Shown here piece after piece: positions 54,270 to 63,278 of a DNA stretch of 64,000 nt. The translations under genes and the position numbers were made by a program. The notes under the pieces were generated by a model, which was not told where the DNA came from, did no database searches, and saw nothing but the letters and a program-made list of their open reading frames with translations. Position 1 is the first letter of the stretch, and every line of letters starts with the position of its first letter. The stretch comes from Neoroseomonas oryzicola (GTDB taxonomy: Bacteria; Pseudomonadota; Alphaproteobacteria; Acetobacterales; Acetobacteraceae). The stretch is taken from contig NZ_JAAVUP010000001.1 in the NCBI RefSeq assembly GCF_012163135.1, forward strand, positions 186,001 to 250,000. Reading direction: 5' to 3'.

Positions 54270-55157
54270 ATGGCACGCATCGGTTTCGTCGGTCTTGGCC
54301 GCATGGGCGCGCATATGGCGCGCAATCTGCTCAAGGCCGGGCATGAGGTCGTCGTCTTCGACATCGTGCCGGCGGCGGTCGATGCCGTCGTCGTGTCGGG
54401 TGCGAAGGCGGCCTTTTCCTCGGCGGCCGCCGCGCAGGACGCCGACGTCGTCATCACCATGCTGCCAGCGGGCGAGCAGGTGCGCGACGCCTGGCTGGGG
54501 CAGGGCGGTCTCGCCAAGGCCTCGCGCGCCGATGCGCTGCTGATGGATTGCTCGACCATCGATGTCGCGACGGCGCGCGACGTGGCCGCGGCGGCCGGTC
54601 GCCCCTTCCTGGACGCGCCGGTATCGGGCGGCGTCGGCGGGGCCGAGGCCGGCACGCTCACCTTCATGGTCGGCGGCGAGGCCGATGCGGTCGAGCGCGC
54701 GCGCCCCATCCTCGGCGCCATGGGCAGGACGATCGTGCATTGCGGCCCGGCCGGCGCGGGGCAGGTGGCGAAGCTGTGCAACAACATGATGCTCGCGGCC
54801 ACCATGGCGGTGACCTCGGAAGCCTTCGTCATGGCCGAGCGCCTCGGCCTGCCGGCGCAGGCGCTCTATGACGTCTGCTCCAAGTCCACCGCCATGTCCT
54901 GGGCGCTGAACAATTCCTGCCCGGTGGCGGGCCCGGTGCCGACGAGTGCGGCGAACCGCGACTTCGCCCCGGGCTTCACCGCGGCGCTGATGCGCAAGGA
55001 CCTCGGCCTCGCGCAGCAGGCGGCGAAGGATGCCGGCGTGGATGCGAAGGTCGGCGCGCTCGCCCTCTCGCTATTCGATCGCTTCGTCGAAGGCGGCGGC
55101 GGCGGCAAGGACTTCTCCGGCATCATCACGATGATCCGGGAGGGGAAGGCGTCGTGA
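54270..55157 (+). CDS. 3-hydroxyisobutyrate dehydrogenase-family NAD(P)-dependent enzyme
   Basis: A 295-residue beta-hydroxyacid dehydrogenase. The Rossmann motif is GLGRMG (8-13), the substrate loop DAPVSGGVGGAEAGTL is at 115-130, and K168 in GQVAKLCNN is the catalytic lysine. The family oxidises 3-hydroxyisobutyrate, tartronate semialdehyde-type or similar beta-hydroxy acids. The following alcohol dehydrogenase gene overlaps by four bases, so the two may oxidise and reduce related semialdehydes. Exact substrate is unknown. Confidence 0.9.
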   Translation: MARIGFVGLGRMGAHMARNLLKAGHEVVVFDIVPAAVDAVVVSGAKAAFSSAAAAQDADVVITMLPAGEQVRDAWLGQGGLAKASRADALLMDCSTIDVATARDVAAAAGRPFLDAPVSGGVGGAEAGTLTFMVGGEADAVERARPILGAMGRTIVHCGPAGAGQVAKLCNNMMLAATMAVTSEAFVMAERLGLPAQALYDVCSKSTAMSWALNNSCPVAGPVPTSAANRDFAPGFTAALMRKDLGLAQQAAKDAGVDAKVGALALSLFDRFVEGGGGGKDFSGIITMIREGKAS

Positions 55158-56323
55158 CCACGACCTTCGTCTCGCCCCGCCTTCTGATGATTGGCGGCGG
55201 CTCGGTCGGCAGGCTCGCCGAGGTACTGGGCCAGTTCGGCCTGTCGAAGCCGCTGGTGGTGACCGATCCCTGGATGGTCTCCTCCGGCACGGTCGAGAAG
55301 GCGCTCGCGCCGCTGCGCGGGGCTGGCATCGCCGCCGGCGTCTTCAGCGACACCGTCCCCGATCCGACCGATACCGTCATCGAGGCCGGCGTCGCCGCGA
55401 TGAAGGGCGGCGACTACGACTGCCTGGTCGGCTTCGGTGGCGGATCGCCGATGGACACGGCCAAGGCGATGGCGATCCTCGGCGCCGCGGCGCCGGGGGT
55501 GAAGATGCGCGACTTCAAGGTGCCGGCGCAGGCCAATCGCGCCGCGCTGCCGGTCATCTGCATCCCGACCACGGCGGGCACGGGCAGCGAGGCAACGCGC
55601 TTCACCGTCATCACCGACACCGAGCGTGACGAGAAGATGCTGATCGCCGGCCTCGGCGCGCTGCCGCTGGCGGCCGTGGTGGATTTCGAGCTGACCTTCA
55701 GCGTGCCGCCGCGCACCACGGCCGACACCGGCATCGACACCCTGACCCATGCGCTCGAGGCCTTCGTGTCCAAGCGCGCCAATGACGAGGCCGACGAATA
55801 CGCCCTGCGCGCGATGCGCCTCATCGCGCCGAACCTGCGCACGGTCTACCGCGAACCGTCCAACGCCGTGGCGCGCGCTGCGATGATGAAGGGTGCGACG
55901 CTGGCCGGCATCGCCTTCAGCAATTCCTCGGTCGCGCTGGTCCATGGCATGTCGCGCCCGATCGGCGCGCATTTCCACGTGCCGCACGGGCTGTCGAACG
56001 CGATGCTGTTGCCGGCGGTGACGGAGTACAGCCTGAACGCCGCCCTGCCGCGCTATGCCGAAGCGGCGCGCGCAATGGGCATTGCCACCTCGGCCGAGGG
56101 CGACCAGTCCGCAGGCGCGAAGCTGCTGCAGGAACTGCGGGACCTGAACCGCGACCTCGCCGTGCCGACGCCCGGCGCCTTCGGCATCGATCCGGCGAAG
56201 TGGGATGGACTGCTGACGACCATGGCGGACCAGGCGCTTGCCTCGGGCAGCCCGGCGAACAATCCGGCGGTGCCGGACGCCGCGACGATCGTCAGCCTCT
56301 ACAGGCGCGCCTGGGAAGGCTGA
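55154..56323 (+). CDS. Iron-containing (group III) alcohol dehydrogenase
   Basis: A 389-residue metal-dependent dehydrogenase. The NAD loop GFGGGSPMDTAKA is at 93-105, and the four metal ligands are D195, H199 (DTLTHALEAF), H264 (ALVHGMSRP) and H278 (HVPHGL). It interconverts an alcohol and an aldehyde, for example a 1,3-diol, lactaldehyde or a semialdehyde. The start is GTG at 55154, overlapping the hydroxyacid dehydrogenase gene. It is the last gene of the long plus-strand run and converges on secDF with a strong hairpin between. Confidence 0.92.
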   Translation: MTTTFVSPRLLMIGGGSVGRLAEVLGQFGLSKPLVVTDPWMVSSGTVEKALAPLRGAGIAAGVFSDTVPDPTDTVIEAGVAAMKGGDYDCLVGFGGGSPMDTAKAMAILGAAAPGVKMRDFKVPAQANRAALPVICIPTTAGTGSEATRFTVITDTERDEKMLIAGLGALPLAAVVDFELTFSVPPRTTADTGIDTLTHALEAFVSKRANDEADEYALRAMRLIAPNLRTVYREPSNAVARAAMMKGATLAGIAFSNSSVALVHGMSRPIGAHFHVPHGLSNAMLLPAVTEYSLNAALPRYAEAARAMGIATSAEGDQSAGAKLLQELRDLNRDLAVPTPGAFGIDPAKWDGLLTTMADQALASGSPANNPAVPDAATIVSLYRRAWEG

Positions 56324-56331
56324 CGCGCCCG

Positions 56332-56357
56332 GCCGGCCGCCCCGTCAGGCGGCCGGC
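56332..56357. terminator. Bidirectional hairpin between the ADH gene and secDF
   Basis: GCCGGCCGCC (56332-56341) pairs perfectly with GGCGGCCGGC (56348-56357) around a 6-base loop. It covers the end of secDF and lies between two convergent genes, so it could end both transcripts. No T-tract is present. Confidence 0.55.
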
Positions 56358-58912
56358 TTGCCGGCCGGCGCGACCGCGGTTTCCTCGCTGCGCCGCAGAC
56401 GGTTGCGCCCGCTGTAGAGCACGATCGGCGCCGCGATGAACACCGACGAGCCCGCCGAGATGATGATGCCCGCGAGCATCACCCAGGCGAAGCCCGACAG
56501 CGTGTCGCCCCCGAAAAGCGCCAGCGGCACCGCCGAGAGCAGCAGCGTCATGGACGTGCCGAGCGAGCGGTTCATCGTCTCGTTGATCGACTGGTCCACC
56601 AGCTGGTCGAGCGGCATCGTCTTGAACTTGCGCAGGTTCTCTCGCATGCGGTCGAACACCACGACCTTGTCGTTCGCGCTGAAGCCGATGACGGTCAGGA
56701 TGCCGGCGATCGTCGTCAGGTTGAACTCGATCTGGAACAGCACCATGAAGCCGATGGTCTTGGTGACGTCCAGGATGAGGGTGACGATGGCGGCGAAGCC
56801 GAACTGCCATTCGAACCGCGCCCAGATGTAGAACAGCATCGCGATGAAGCTGAGGCCGAGCGCCATCATCCCGCCGATGAACAGCTCGTCCGACACGCGG
56901 TTGCCCACCGCGTCCACGCGCAGGATGCGCGTGCCGGGTGCCACCTGCTCGAGCGCATCGCGCACCTTGTTCACCGATGCCTGCACTGCGCCCTCGTCGC
57001 CTTGGGCGGGCAGGCGGATCGCGAAGGTCGAGGCGTCGCCGAACTGCAGGATGGTGGCGTCGCCGAGATTCAGCCCGCCGACGCTCGCACGCAGCGCGCC
57101 GATGTCGCCGGCCTGGGGCGTCCGCACCTCCATCTCGATGCCGCCCTTGAAGTCGATACCCTTCTCGAGCCCCGGATAGAAGGCGATCGCAACGGACAGG
57201 GAGGACAGCACTGCGGAACCGATCAGCCCCATCCGCGCCGCCTTCATGAAGGGGATGCGGGTGTTGTCGGGGAAGATGCGGAACAGCGGGCGGCGCAGGC
57301 GTTCGTACAGCGACAGGCCGGGCCGCTGGAACACCGGCAGTTCCTTCGGCCGCGTCGCACGATACCACCAGGAGGTGATGAGGCGCGTCAGCACCGTCGC
57401 GGTCCACATCTGCACCACGGTGCCGATGGCGACCGTCACCGCGAAGCCCTTCACCGTGCCCGACCCAAAGCCATAGAGGCAGGCCATGGCGATCAGGTTC
57501 GTCAGGTTCGAATCCATGATGGTGCCGGAGGCCTTGGTGTAGCCGGCCTCCAGCGCGCTGATCGGTGTTCGTCCGTTGCGGACTTCCTCGCGTATGCGTT
57601 CGTTGATCAGGATGTTGGCGTCGAGCGCAGTGCCGAGCGTGAGCACGATGCCGGCGATGCCGGGCAGGGTCAGCGTCGCTTCCATCAGCGTCATGCTGGC
57701 GACGACCAGCAGGATGTTGATGGCGAGCGCGATATTCGCGAACCAGCCGAGGATGCCGTAGGCGAGGCCCATGTAGAGGAAGACGAAGACCGTGCCGGCG
57801 GCGAGCGCGATCATGCCCGCCCGGATGGCGTCGGCGCCGAGCTCGGGCCCGACGGTCCGTTCCTCGACCACCGTGAGCGGGGCGGGCAGCGCGCCGGCGC
57901 GCAGCAGCACCGCGAGGTCGTTGGCCGAGCGCGCGTTGAAGTTGCCGCTGATCTGGCCCTGGCCGCCGATGATCGGCTCGCGGATCACCGGGGCGGTGAT
58001 GACCTTGTCGTCCAGCACCACGGCGAAGGGCCGGCCGACATTTTCGCGCGTGATCTGCGCGAAGCGGCGGGTGCCGACGGAATCGAACTGGAAGTTCACC
58101 ACCCATTCGCCGCTGCGGCCGTCCTGGCCGGCGCGGGCGTTCGTCAGGTTGGCGCCGTCCACCTCGACGCGGCGGCGCACGGCGTAGCGTTCGCCCTCGC
58201 GCTCGCCGGGCAGGAACATCACCCCCGGCGGCGGCGTCGCGGCCAAGGCGGCGTTGTCGTCCACCAGGTGGAAGGTCATGCGGGCGGTGCGGCCCAGCAG
58301 TTCCTTGATGCGGTTTGGGTCCTCGACGCCGGGCAGGGTGACCAGGATGCGCGACTGGCCCTGGCGGGCGATCAGCGCCTCGGACACGCCGGTCTCGTCG
58401 ACGCGCCGGCGCACGATCTCGAGCGACTGCTCGACCGCGGAGGTCGCCTTGGCGCGCAGCCCGGCCTCGGTCACCGTCGCCCAGACCTGCCCGTCGGGCT
58501 GGCTCGTCACCTCGAGGTCGGGGATGGACTGGCCGGTCGCGGTCTGGATGGGGTTCGCCAGTTCGCGCAGCGCCGCGACCGCCGCCTGGACCTGGGCCGG
58601 GTCGGTCACGCGCAGGCCCATGCGCCGGTTCGGCACGTCCGCGGCCAGGTTGACGTAGCGGATATTGGCCGTGCGCAGCCGGGTGCGGGCGCCATCGACC
58701 ATGCTGTCGAGCCGTTCGCGGACCACCGTGTTCAGGTCCACCTCGAGCAGCAGGTAGGACCCGCCGCGCAGGTCGAGGCCGAGGTTGACCTGCCGCACCG
58801 GGAACCAGTCCGGGAAGGCGGTGCGCGGCATCAGGTTCGGGATGCTCACCAGCAGCCCGGCCAGGCAGACCAGCAGGATGCTGGCCGTCTTCCAGCGCGC
58901 GAAATGTAGCAT
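56345..58912 (-). CDS. secDF: Fused protein translocase subunit SecDF
   Basis: An 855-residue single polypeptide containing SecD followed by SecF. It uses the proton gradient to pull exported proteins through SecYEG. The SecD part (1 to ~500) has the first membrane helix, RQVNLGLDLRGGSYLLLEVD, a large periplasmic domain and LALAAGT-type helices. The SecF part starts near KAARMGLIGSAVLSSLSVAI with GIDFKGGIEMEV and ends in membrane helices. Many alphaproteobacteria encode secD and secF separately; here there is no stop between them. yajC is not adjacent. The start ATG at 58912 begins the first membrane helix. Confidence 0.93.
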   Translation of the reverse strand: MLHFARWKTASILLVCLAGLLVSIPNLMPRTAFPDWFPVRQVNLGLDLRGGSYLLLEVDLNTVVRERLDSMVDGARTRLRTANIRYVNLAADVPNRRMGLRVTDPAQVQAAVAALRELANPIQTATGQSIPDLEVTSQPDGQVWATVTEAGLRAKATSAVEQSLEIVRRRVDETGVSEALIARQGQSRILVTLPGVEDPNRIKELLGRTARMTFHLVDDNAALAATPPPGVMFLPGEREGERYAVRRRVEVDGANLTNARAGQDGRSGEWVVNFQFDSVGTRRFAQITRENVGRPFAVVLDDKVITAPVIREPIIGGQGQISGNFNARSANDLAVLLRAGALPAPLTVVEERTVGPELGADAIRAGMIALAAGTVFVFLYMGLAYGILGWFANIALAINILLVVASMTLMEATLTLPGIAGIVLTLGTALDANILINERIREEVRNGRTPISALEAGYTKASGTIMDSNLTNLIAMACLYGFGSGTVKGFAVTVAIGTVVQMWTATVLTRLITSWWYRATRPKELPVFQRPGLSLYERLRRPLFRIFPDNTRIPFMKAARMGLIGSAVLSSLSVAIAFYPGLEKGIDFKGGIEMEVRTPQAGDIGALRASVGGLNLGDATILQFGDASTFAIRLPAQGDEGAVQASVNKVRDALEQVAPGTRILRVDAVGNRVSDELFIGGMMALGLSFIAMLFYIWARFEWQFGFAAIVTLILDVTKTIGFMVLFQIEFNLTTIAGILTVIGFSANDKVVVFDRMRENLRKFKTMPLDQLVDQSINETMNRSLGTSMTLLLSAVPLALFGGDTLSGFAWVMLAGIIISAGSSVFIAAPIVLYSGRNRLRRSEETAVAPAGKPAA

Positions 58913-59027
58913 CGGCAGTCGGTACCCCAGTTCTGAGCGGGGCGGACAATGGCGAGGGGGGGCAGGGGATGCAACCCCGCTCTCCGGGCCGATTTCCATG
59001 CCACGGAGAAGGGTCTAGGACCGCGTC

Positions 59028-59981
59028 ATGAGCGCCACCGATCCTCGACTCGCCCTCGGAATCCTCGGTGTCGGCCATTTCGGCCGGTTCCATGCCCTCA
59101 AGGCCGCGGCGAACCCGCGGGTCCGGCTGGCCGGGCTGCACGATGCCGACCCGGCCCGGGTCGCGGCCGTGGCTGCCGAGACCGGAACGATCCCCCTCGA
59201 CGCCGCGGCCCTGGTCGCGGCCTCGGACGCCGTGATCGTTGCCGCGCCGACCCGATTCCACTTCGATTTGGCCGAGGCGGCGCTCGCCGCCGGCAAGCAT
59301 GTCTTCATCGAGAAGCCCATCGCCGCGACCCTGGTCGAGGCCGATGCCCTGATCGCGCTCGCCGCCCGGCAGGGGCGGCTGCTGCAGGTCGGGCATATTG
59401 AGCGCTTCTCGGCCGCCTTCCGGGCGGTGACCGGGGCACCGGCGGGGGGGCGGGCGCTGTCCTGGGATGCCGTCCGCGCCGCGCCCTTCCGGCCGCGGAG
59501 CTTGGACGTCTCCGTCGTGCTGGACCTGATGATCCATGACATCGACCTGGTTCTCGAACTCGCGGGCGGGGAGCCGGAGGCGATCGAGGCGGTCGGTTCT
59601 GCCGTGGCGTCCGAGCATCCGGACTTCGCCGTGGCGCGTCTGCGCTTCGCCGGCGGGCGGGCGGCGGTGCTGACGGCCTCGCGCGTCTCGCTCGCCATGG
59701 AACGCCGCCTGCGCGTGCTCGGCACCGAGGGGGAGATGAGCGTCAACTTCCTCGACCGCTCGCTCGCGGTGCTGCGCCGTGGTGGCGCCGAGCCGGTCGC
59801 GACCATGCCGGGTTCGGGCATCGACCGCGCGACCTGGACCGACCACGACAGCCTGGAAGCCGAGCAGATCGCCTTCGTCGCCGCCTGCCTGGACGGCGCG
59901 CCGGTTGTGGTGGACGGTGCCGCCGGCCGCCGCGCGCTGAAGGTCGCGCTGGCCGTGGAAGCCGCGATCCGCGCGGGCTGA
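59028..59981 (+). CDS. Gfo/Idh/MocA-family NAD(P)-dependent oxidoreductase
   Basis: A 317-residue oxidoreductase with Rossmann start LGILGVGHFGRFHALKAA and the family motif EKPIAATL (catalytic Lys in EKP). Members oxidise sugars, inositols or related polyols. The C-terminal domain is typical of this family. It is divergent from secDF with 115 bases between, and the ketopantoate reductase-like gene follows after 19 bases, so those two may be one unit. Confidence 0.9.
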   Translation: MSATDPRLALGILGVGHFGRFHALKAAANPRVRLAGLHDADPARVAAVAAETGTIPLDAAALVAASDAVIVAAPTRFHFDLAEAALAAGKHVFIEKPIAATLVEADALIALAARQGRLLQVGHIERFSAAFRAVTGAPAGGRALSWDAVRAAPFRPRSLDVSVVLDLMIHDIDLVLELAGGEPEAIEAVGSAVASEHPDFAVARLRFAGGRAAVLTASRVSLAMERRLRVLGTEGEMSVNFLDRSLAVLRRGGAEPVATMPGSGIDRATWTDHDSLEAEQIAFVAACLDGAPVVVDGAAGRRALKVALAVEAAIRAG

Positions 59982-60000
59982 GGGAAGGAAGCGACAGAGT

Positions 60001-61068
60001 ATGGACAAGCCACGCATCGCCATCGTGGGCGCCGGCGCGGTCGGCGGCTATGCCGGGGCCTACATGGCCCAGGCCGGGCACGACGTGACCTTCATCGACC
60101 CCTGGCCCGAGCATGTCGAGGCGATGCGCACCAAGGGCCTGACCATCGCCCACCTGAAGGACGTCCCGGAGTTCACCGTGCCGGTGAAGGCGATCCACCT
60201 CACCGAGTTGCAGTCCTTCGCCAAGCAGAAGCCGGTCGACATCGCCTTCGTCTGCATGAAGTCCTACGACACCGCCTGGGCGACGACGATGATCGCGCAG
60301 TATCTCGCGCCCGGCGGGTACGTCGTCTCCCTGCAGAACTGCATCAATGAGGAAGTGATCGCGGGCATCGTCGGCTGGGGCCGGGTGCTCGGCGCGATCG
60401 CTTCGTTGATCACGGTGGAACTCACGGGCCCGGGCCTGGTGAAGCGCGCCGCGGGCAAGTCGGGCGCGTCCCATACCGTCTACCGCGTCGGAGAGCCGCA
60501 TGGCCGCGTCTCCCCGCGCGCCGAGTACATCACCTCCCTGGTCGCGCTGTCGGATTCCGCGCTGACCACGACGAACCTCTGGGGCGAGCGCTGGTCGAAG
60601 CTGGTTGCCAACGTGATGGGCAACGGCATCGCCGCGGCGACCGGCATGGTCGCGAAGGACGCCACCGCGGACGATGCGATCCGCGCCTTCGCGGCACGCC
60701 TCGGCTCGGAGGCCATCCGCGTCGGCCAGTCCCTCGGCTACGACCTCGAGGAGATCCTGCACCTCGACCCCGAGATCATCGCCAAGGCGGGCGAGGGCGA
60801 CGCCGCGGCCCGCGCGGCCTATGACGCGCAGCGCCTGGCGGATACGCAGAAGCCGGGCGGCGGCGCGCATCGTGCCTCGATGGGCCAGGATATGGTGAAG
60901 GGCCGGCGGACCGAGATCGAGTTCCTCAACGGCTTCGTCGTCGCCAAGGGCAAGGAAGTCGGCATCGATGCCCGCGCCAATGCCGCGCTGACCGAGATCG
61001 TGAAGCGCGTCGAGCGCGGTGAGGTCGCGCCCTCGCCGGATCTCATCCGCGGCTTGCGCCTGAACTGA
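60001..61068 (+). CDS. Ketopantoate reductase-family (PanE/ApbA) oxidoreductase
   Basis: A 355-residue NADP-dependent 2-oxoacid reductase. The N-terminus has the dinucleotide motif IAIVGAGAVGGYAGAYMAQAG, and the conserved NCINEE and ERWSKLVANVMGNG blocks match the PanE family. It is some 50 residues longer than typical PanE, so it may act on another 2-oxo acid. It follows the Gfo-type oxidoreductase closely. The start ATG at 60001 is preceded by GAGGGAAGGAAG. Confidence 0.88.
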   Translation: MDKPRIAIVGAGAVGGYAGAYMAQAGHDVTFIDPWPEHVEAMRTKGLTIAHLKDVPEFTVPVKAIHLTELQSFAKQKPVDIAFVCMKSYDTAWATTMIAQYLAPGGYVVSLQNCINEEVIAGIVGWGRVLGAIASLITVELTGPGLVKRAAGKSGASHTVYRVGEPHGRVSPRAEYITSLVALSDSALTTTNLWGERWSKLVANVMGNGIAAATGMVAKDATADDAIRAFAARLGSEAIRVGQSLGYDLEEILHLDPEIIAKAGEGDAAARAAYDAQRLADTQKPGGGAHRASMGQDMVKGRRTEIEFLNGFVVAKGKEVGIDARANAALTEIVKRVERGEVAPSPDLIRGLRLN

Positions 61069-61070
61069 CG

Positions 61071-61193
61071 CGGAGGGGGCTTTGCCCCCTCCGGACCTCC
61101 CCCACCAAAGGCCGAAGGGCCTTTGGAAACCATTACCTCGTGGCGGGTTGCAGAGGCCTTCCGGCCTTTGCCGGAGGGGCGGTGCCCCTCCGG
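61071..61193. repeat. Cluster of GC-rich hairpins between two genes
   Basis: Several near-perfect stem-loops lie in about 120 bases. CGGAGGGGGC (61071-61080) pairs with GCCCCCTCCG (61084-61093). CCAAAGGCC (61105-61113) pairs with GGCCTTTGG (61118-61126). CCGGAGGGGC (61171-61180) pairs with GCCCCTCCGG (61184-61193). A weaker AGGCC/GGCCT hairpin lies near 61154-61167. The first and third have almost the same arms. They could be terminators, RNA-stabilising elements, or members of a chromosomal palindromic repeat family. Confidence 0.6.
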
Positions 61194-61256
61194 TATTGCC
61201 AGCCTGACCGGCCGGCGCGACGTTCCCTCCAAGAACACTCAGGGGAAGGAAGCGCC

Positions 61257-62030
61257 ATGACCAATCCGATGGCCCTCACGGGCCGCACCGTCATCGTCAC
61301 CGGTACCGGGCAGGGGATCGGGCGGGCGATTTCAGAGCTCGTGCTCGAGCTCGGCGGCAACCTCGTCATGGTCGAGCGCAACCCGGAGACCTTCGCGGCC
61401 GTCTCCGGCGCACTCGCCGGCGACCGGACGCTCGCCATCCAGGGCGACGTGACGGATGAGGTCGTTTGCGCCCGCATCGTCGATGACGCCGCGGCCCGCT
61501 TCGGCGCCGTGCACGGCCTGGTCAACAACGCCGGCATCACGCGGGCCGCGATGATCGAGAAGATGACGCTGCCGCAGTGGCAGGCCGTGATCGACGTGAA
61601 CCTCACCGCCTGCCACCTGATGCAGCAAGCCGTGGGCCGGCACATGATCGCCCGCGCCAAGGCCGGCGAGCAGCGGCCCGGGGCGATCGTCAACATCTCC
61701 TCGACCGCCGGGAAGCGCGGATCGATCGGCCAAGTGAATTATTCGGCGGCGAAGTCGGGGCTCTACGGCATCACCATGACGGCGGCGCTGGAATGGGCGC
61801 GCTACGGCATCCGCGTGAACAGCGTCGGGTTCGGCACGGTCGAGACGCCGATGACCGAGACCATCCGTTCCGACCGGTTCCGGGACCGCACGCTGGCGCG
61901 CATCCCGCTGGGGCGCATCGCCACGCCGAAGGAGGTGGCGCCGCTGATCTGCTTCCTGCTGTCGGAGGGCGCGTCCTTCATCACCGGGCAGAACTGGCTC
62001 GAGGACGGCGGTAGCCACATGCAGCCGTGA
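61257..62030 (+). CDS. Short-chain dehydrogenase/reductase (FabG-like)
   Basis: A 257-residue SDR enzyme. The cofactor motif is TGTGQGIG (15-22), with NNAG at 90-93 and the catalytic triad S149, Y162 and K166 (NYSAAKSGL). It reduces or oxidises an alcohol/ketone using NAD(P). GGGGAAGGAAG precedes the ATG at 61257. The substrate is unknown. Its end faces lpxB across a hairpin, so it is transcribed alone or with the upstream reductases through the hairpin cluster. Confidence 0.92.
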   Translation: MTNPMALTGRTVIVTGTGQGIGRAISELVLELGGNLVMVERNPETFAAVSGALAGDRTLAIQGDVTDEVVCARIVDDAAARFGAVHGLVNNAGITRAAMIEKMTLPQWQAVIDVNLTACHLMQQAVGRHMIARAKAGEQRPGAIVNISSTAGKRGSIGQVNYSAAKSGLYGITMTAALEWARYGIRVNSVGFGTVETPMTETIRSDRFRDRTLARIPLGRIATPKEVAPLICFLLSEGASFITGQNWLEDGGSHMQP

Positions 62031-62098
62031 GGGCAGGGCGAGAAGGAACCTTTCCCCCCTACGCCTTGGACTCAAGTGACAAAAGAAGGGAGGGGGAT

Positions 62099-62120
62099 CG
62101 GGGGAGGTTCTCCTCCCCCG
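62099..62120. terminator. Hairpin between the SDR gene and lpxB
   Basis: CGGGGGAGG (62099-62107) pairs with CCTCCCCCG (62112-62120) around a 4-base loop. It lies between convergent genes and probably serves both as terminator; there is no clear T-tract. Confidence 0.5.
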
Positions 62121-62123
62121 ACC

Positions 62124-63278
62124 TTATTCCTCGATCGCCTTCAGCACGGCCTCTGCCGCCGCATCCGACGGCAGCCCTTCCGGCGCGCGCAGCTTCGCGA
62201 GCGCCTCGGCGAACCCCGCGCGCTGCGCCTCTGCCACCGCAGGGTCGAGCATCGGGCGCAGCAGCGCCTCCGCCAGCGCTTCGGGCGTGCAGGCCTCCTG
62301 GATGCGTTCGGGCACCACCTCGCGTTCGGCCAGCAGGTTCACCAGCGAGGCGTGCGGCACCTTGACCAGCCGGCGCACGATCGCCGCCGTGATCGGGTTC
62401 ACCCGATAGGCGACGACATGCGGGATGCCCGCGACCGCCATCTCGAGCGACGAGGTGCCCGACTTGATCAGCCCTGCGCCGCCCGACCGAGCGACGGCGG
62501 CGAAGGCGTCGTGCTTGGCATCGTTGCCCTCGACGAGGATCGGGGCGGCGGGCCAGTCCGCGGCGACGCGGCGAACCGTCTCGGCGACGATCGGCGCCAC
62601 GGGCACGACGGGGCGCAGGCCGGGCAGCTTTTCCGAGGCGATGCGCAGCGCCGCGCCGAAGATGGGCAGCAGGCGCGATGCCTCCATGCGTCGGCTGCCG
62701 GGCATGACGATGATGGGGCGTTCTTCCCCGCGCAGGCCGTGTGCGGTGCGGAAGCGTTCCGCGTCGCCGGCATCCGCCCCGCTTTCCAGCACCGGATGGC
62801 CGACGAAGGTCACCGGGATCCCGGCGGCCTCGAAGAAGATCGGCTCGAAGGGCAGCAGGCAGAGGATGCGATCCACCTTCTCCTTCAGCTTGACCACGCG
62901 CCCTGGCCGCCAGGCCCAGACCTGGGGCGCGACGTAGTGCACGATCGGCACGCCGGTCGACCGCACCAAGGAGGCGAGCCGCAGCGTGAAGCCCGGGCTG
63001 TCGATCGTCACGAGCACCGCGGGGCGCTTCGCCGTCACGTCGGCTGCGGCATCGGCCAGCAGGCGCTTGAGGCGGAAGACCTTGGGCAGCACCTCGAGCA
63101 GCCCCATCAGCGCGAGCTCGCGATAGTCGAACAGGCTGGGGACGCCCTGCTCGGCCATGCGCGGCCCGCCGATGCCGGCGAAGTCGAGGTCCGGGCGCTT
63201 GCGGCGCAGCGCCGCGATTAGCCGCGCTCCGAGGACGTCGCCCGAGGCCTCGCCGGCGACGATGTAGACCAGCGTCAT
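62124..63278 (-). CDS. lpxB: Lipid-A-disaccharide synthase
   Basis: A 384-residue glycosyltransferase that joins UDP-2,3-diacylglucosamine and lipid X to form the lipid A disaccharide at the inner membrane. LpxB landmarks are the start VYIVAGEASGDVLGARLI, the GIGGPRMAEQG block, IDSPGFTLRLA, HYVAPQVWAWRPGRV, and the C-terminal KSGTSSLEMAVAGIPHVVAYR and PHASLVNLLAEREVVPE. Length fits. Its ATG overlaps the stop of the nitrilase-family gene, so those two are coupled. lpxA and fabZ, common neighbours, are not in view. It shows that the organism has lipid A and is a diderm. Confidence 0.95.
   Translation of the reverse strand: MTLVYIVAGEASGDVLGARLIAALRRKRPDLDFAGIGGPRMAEQGVPSLFDYRELALMGLLEVLPKVFRLKRLLADAAADVTAKRPAVLVTIDSPGFTLRLASLVRSTGVPIVHYVAPQVWAWRPGRVVKLKEKVDRILCLLPFEPIFFEAAGIPVTFVGHPVLESGADAGDAERFRTAHGLRGEERPIIVMPGSRRMEASRLLPIFGAALRIASEKLPGLRPVVPVAPIVAETVRRVAADWPAAPILVEGNDAKHDAFAAVARSGGAGLIKSGTSSLEMAVAGIPHVVAYRVNPITAAIVRRLVKVPHASLVNLLAEREVVPERIQEACTPEALAEALLRPMLDPAVAEAQRAGFAEALAKLRAPEGLPSDAAAEAVLKAIEE

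Noticed and set aside
56292-60023. 1243-residue minus-strand frame spanning secDF and its neighbour
   Set aside because: Shadow frame of secDF and of the Gfo-type gene; composition is Arg/Gly/Ala-rich without domains.
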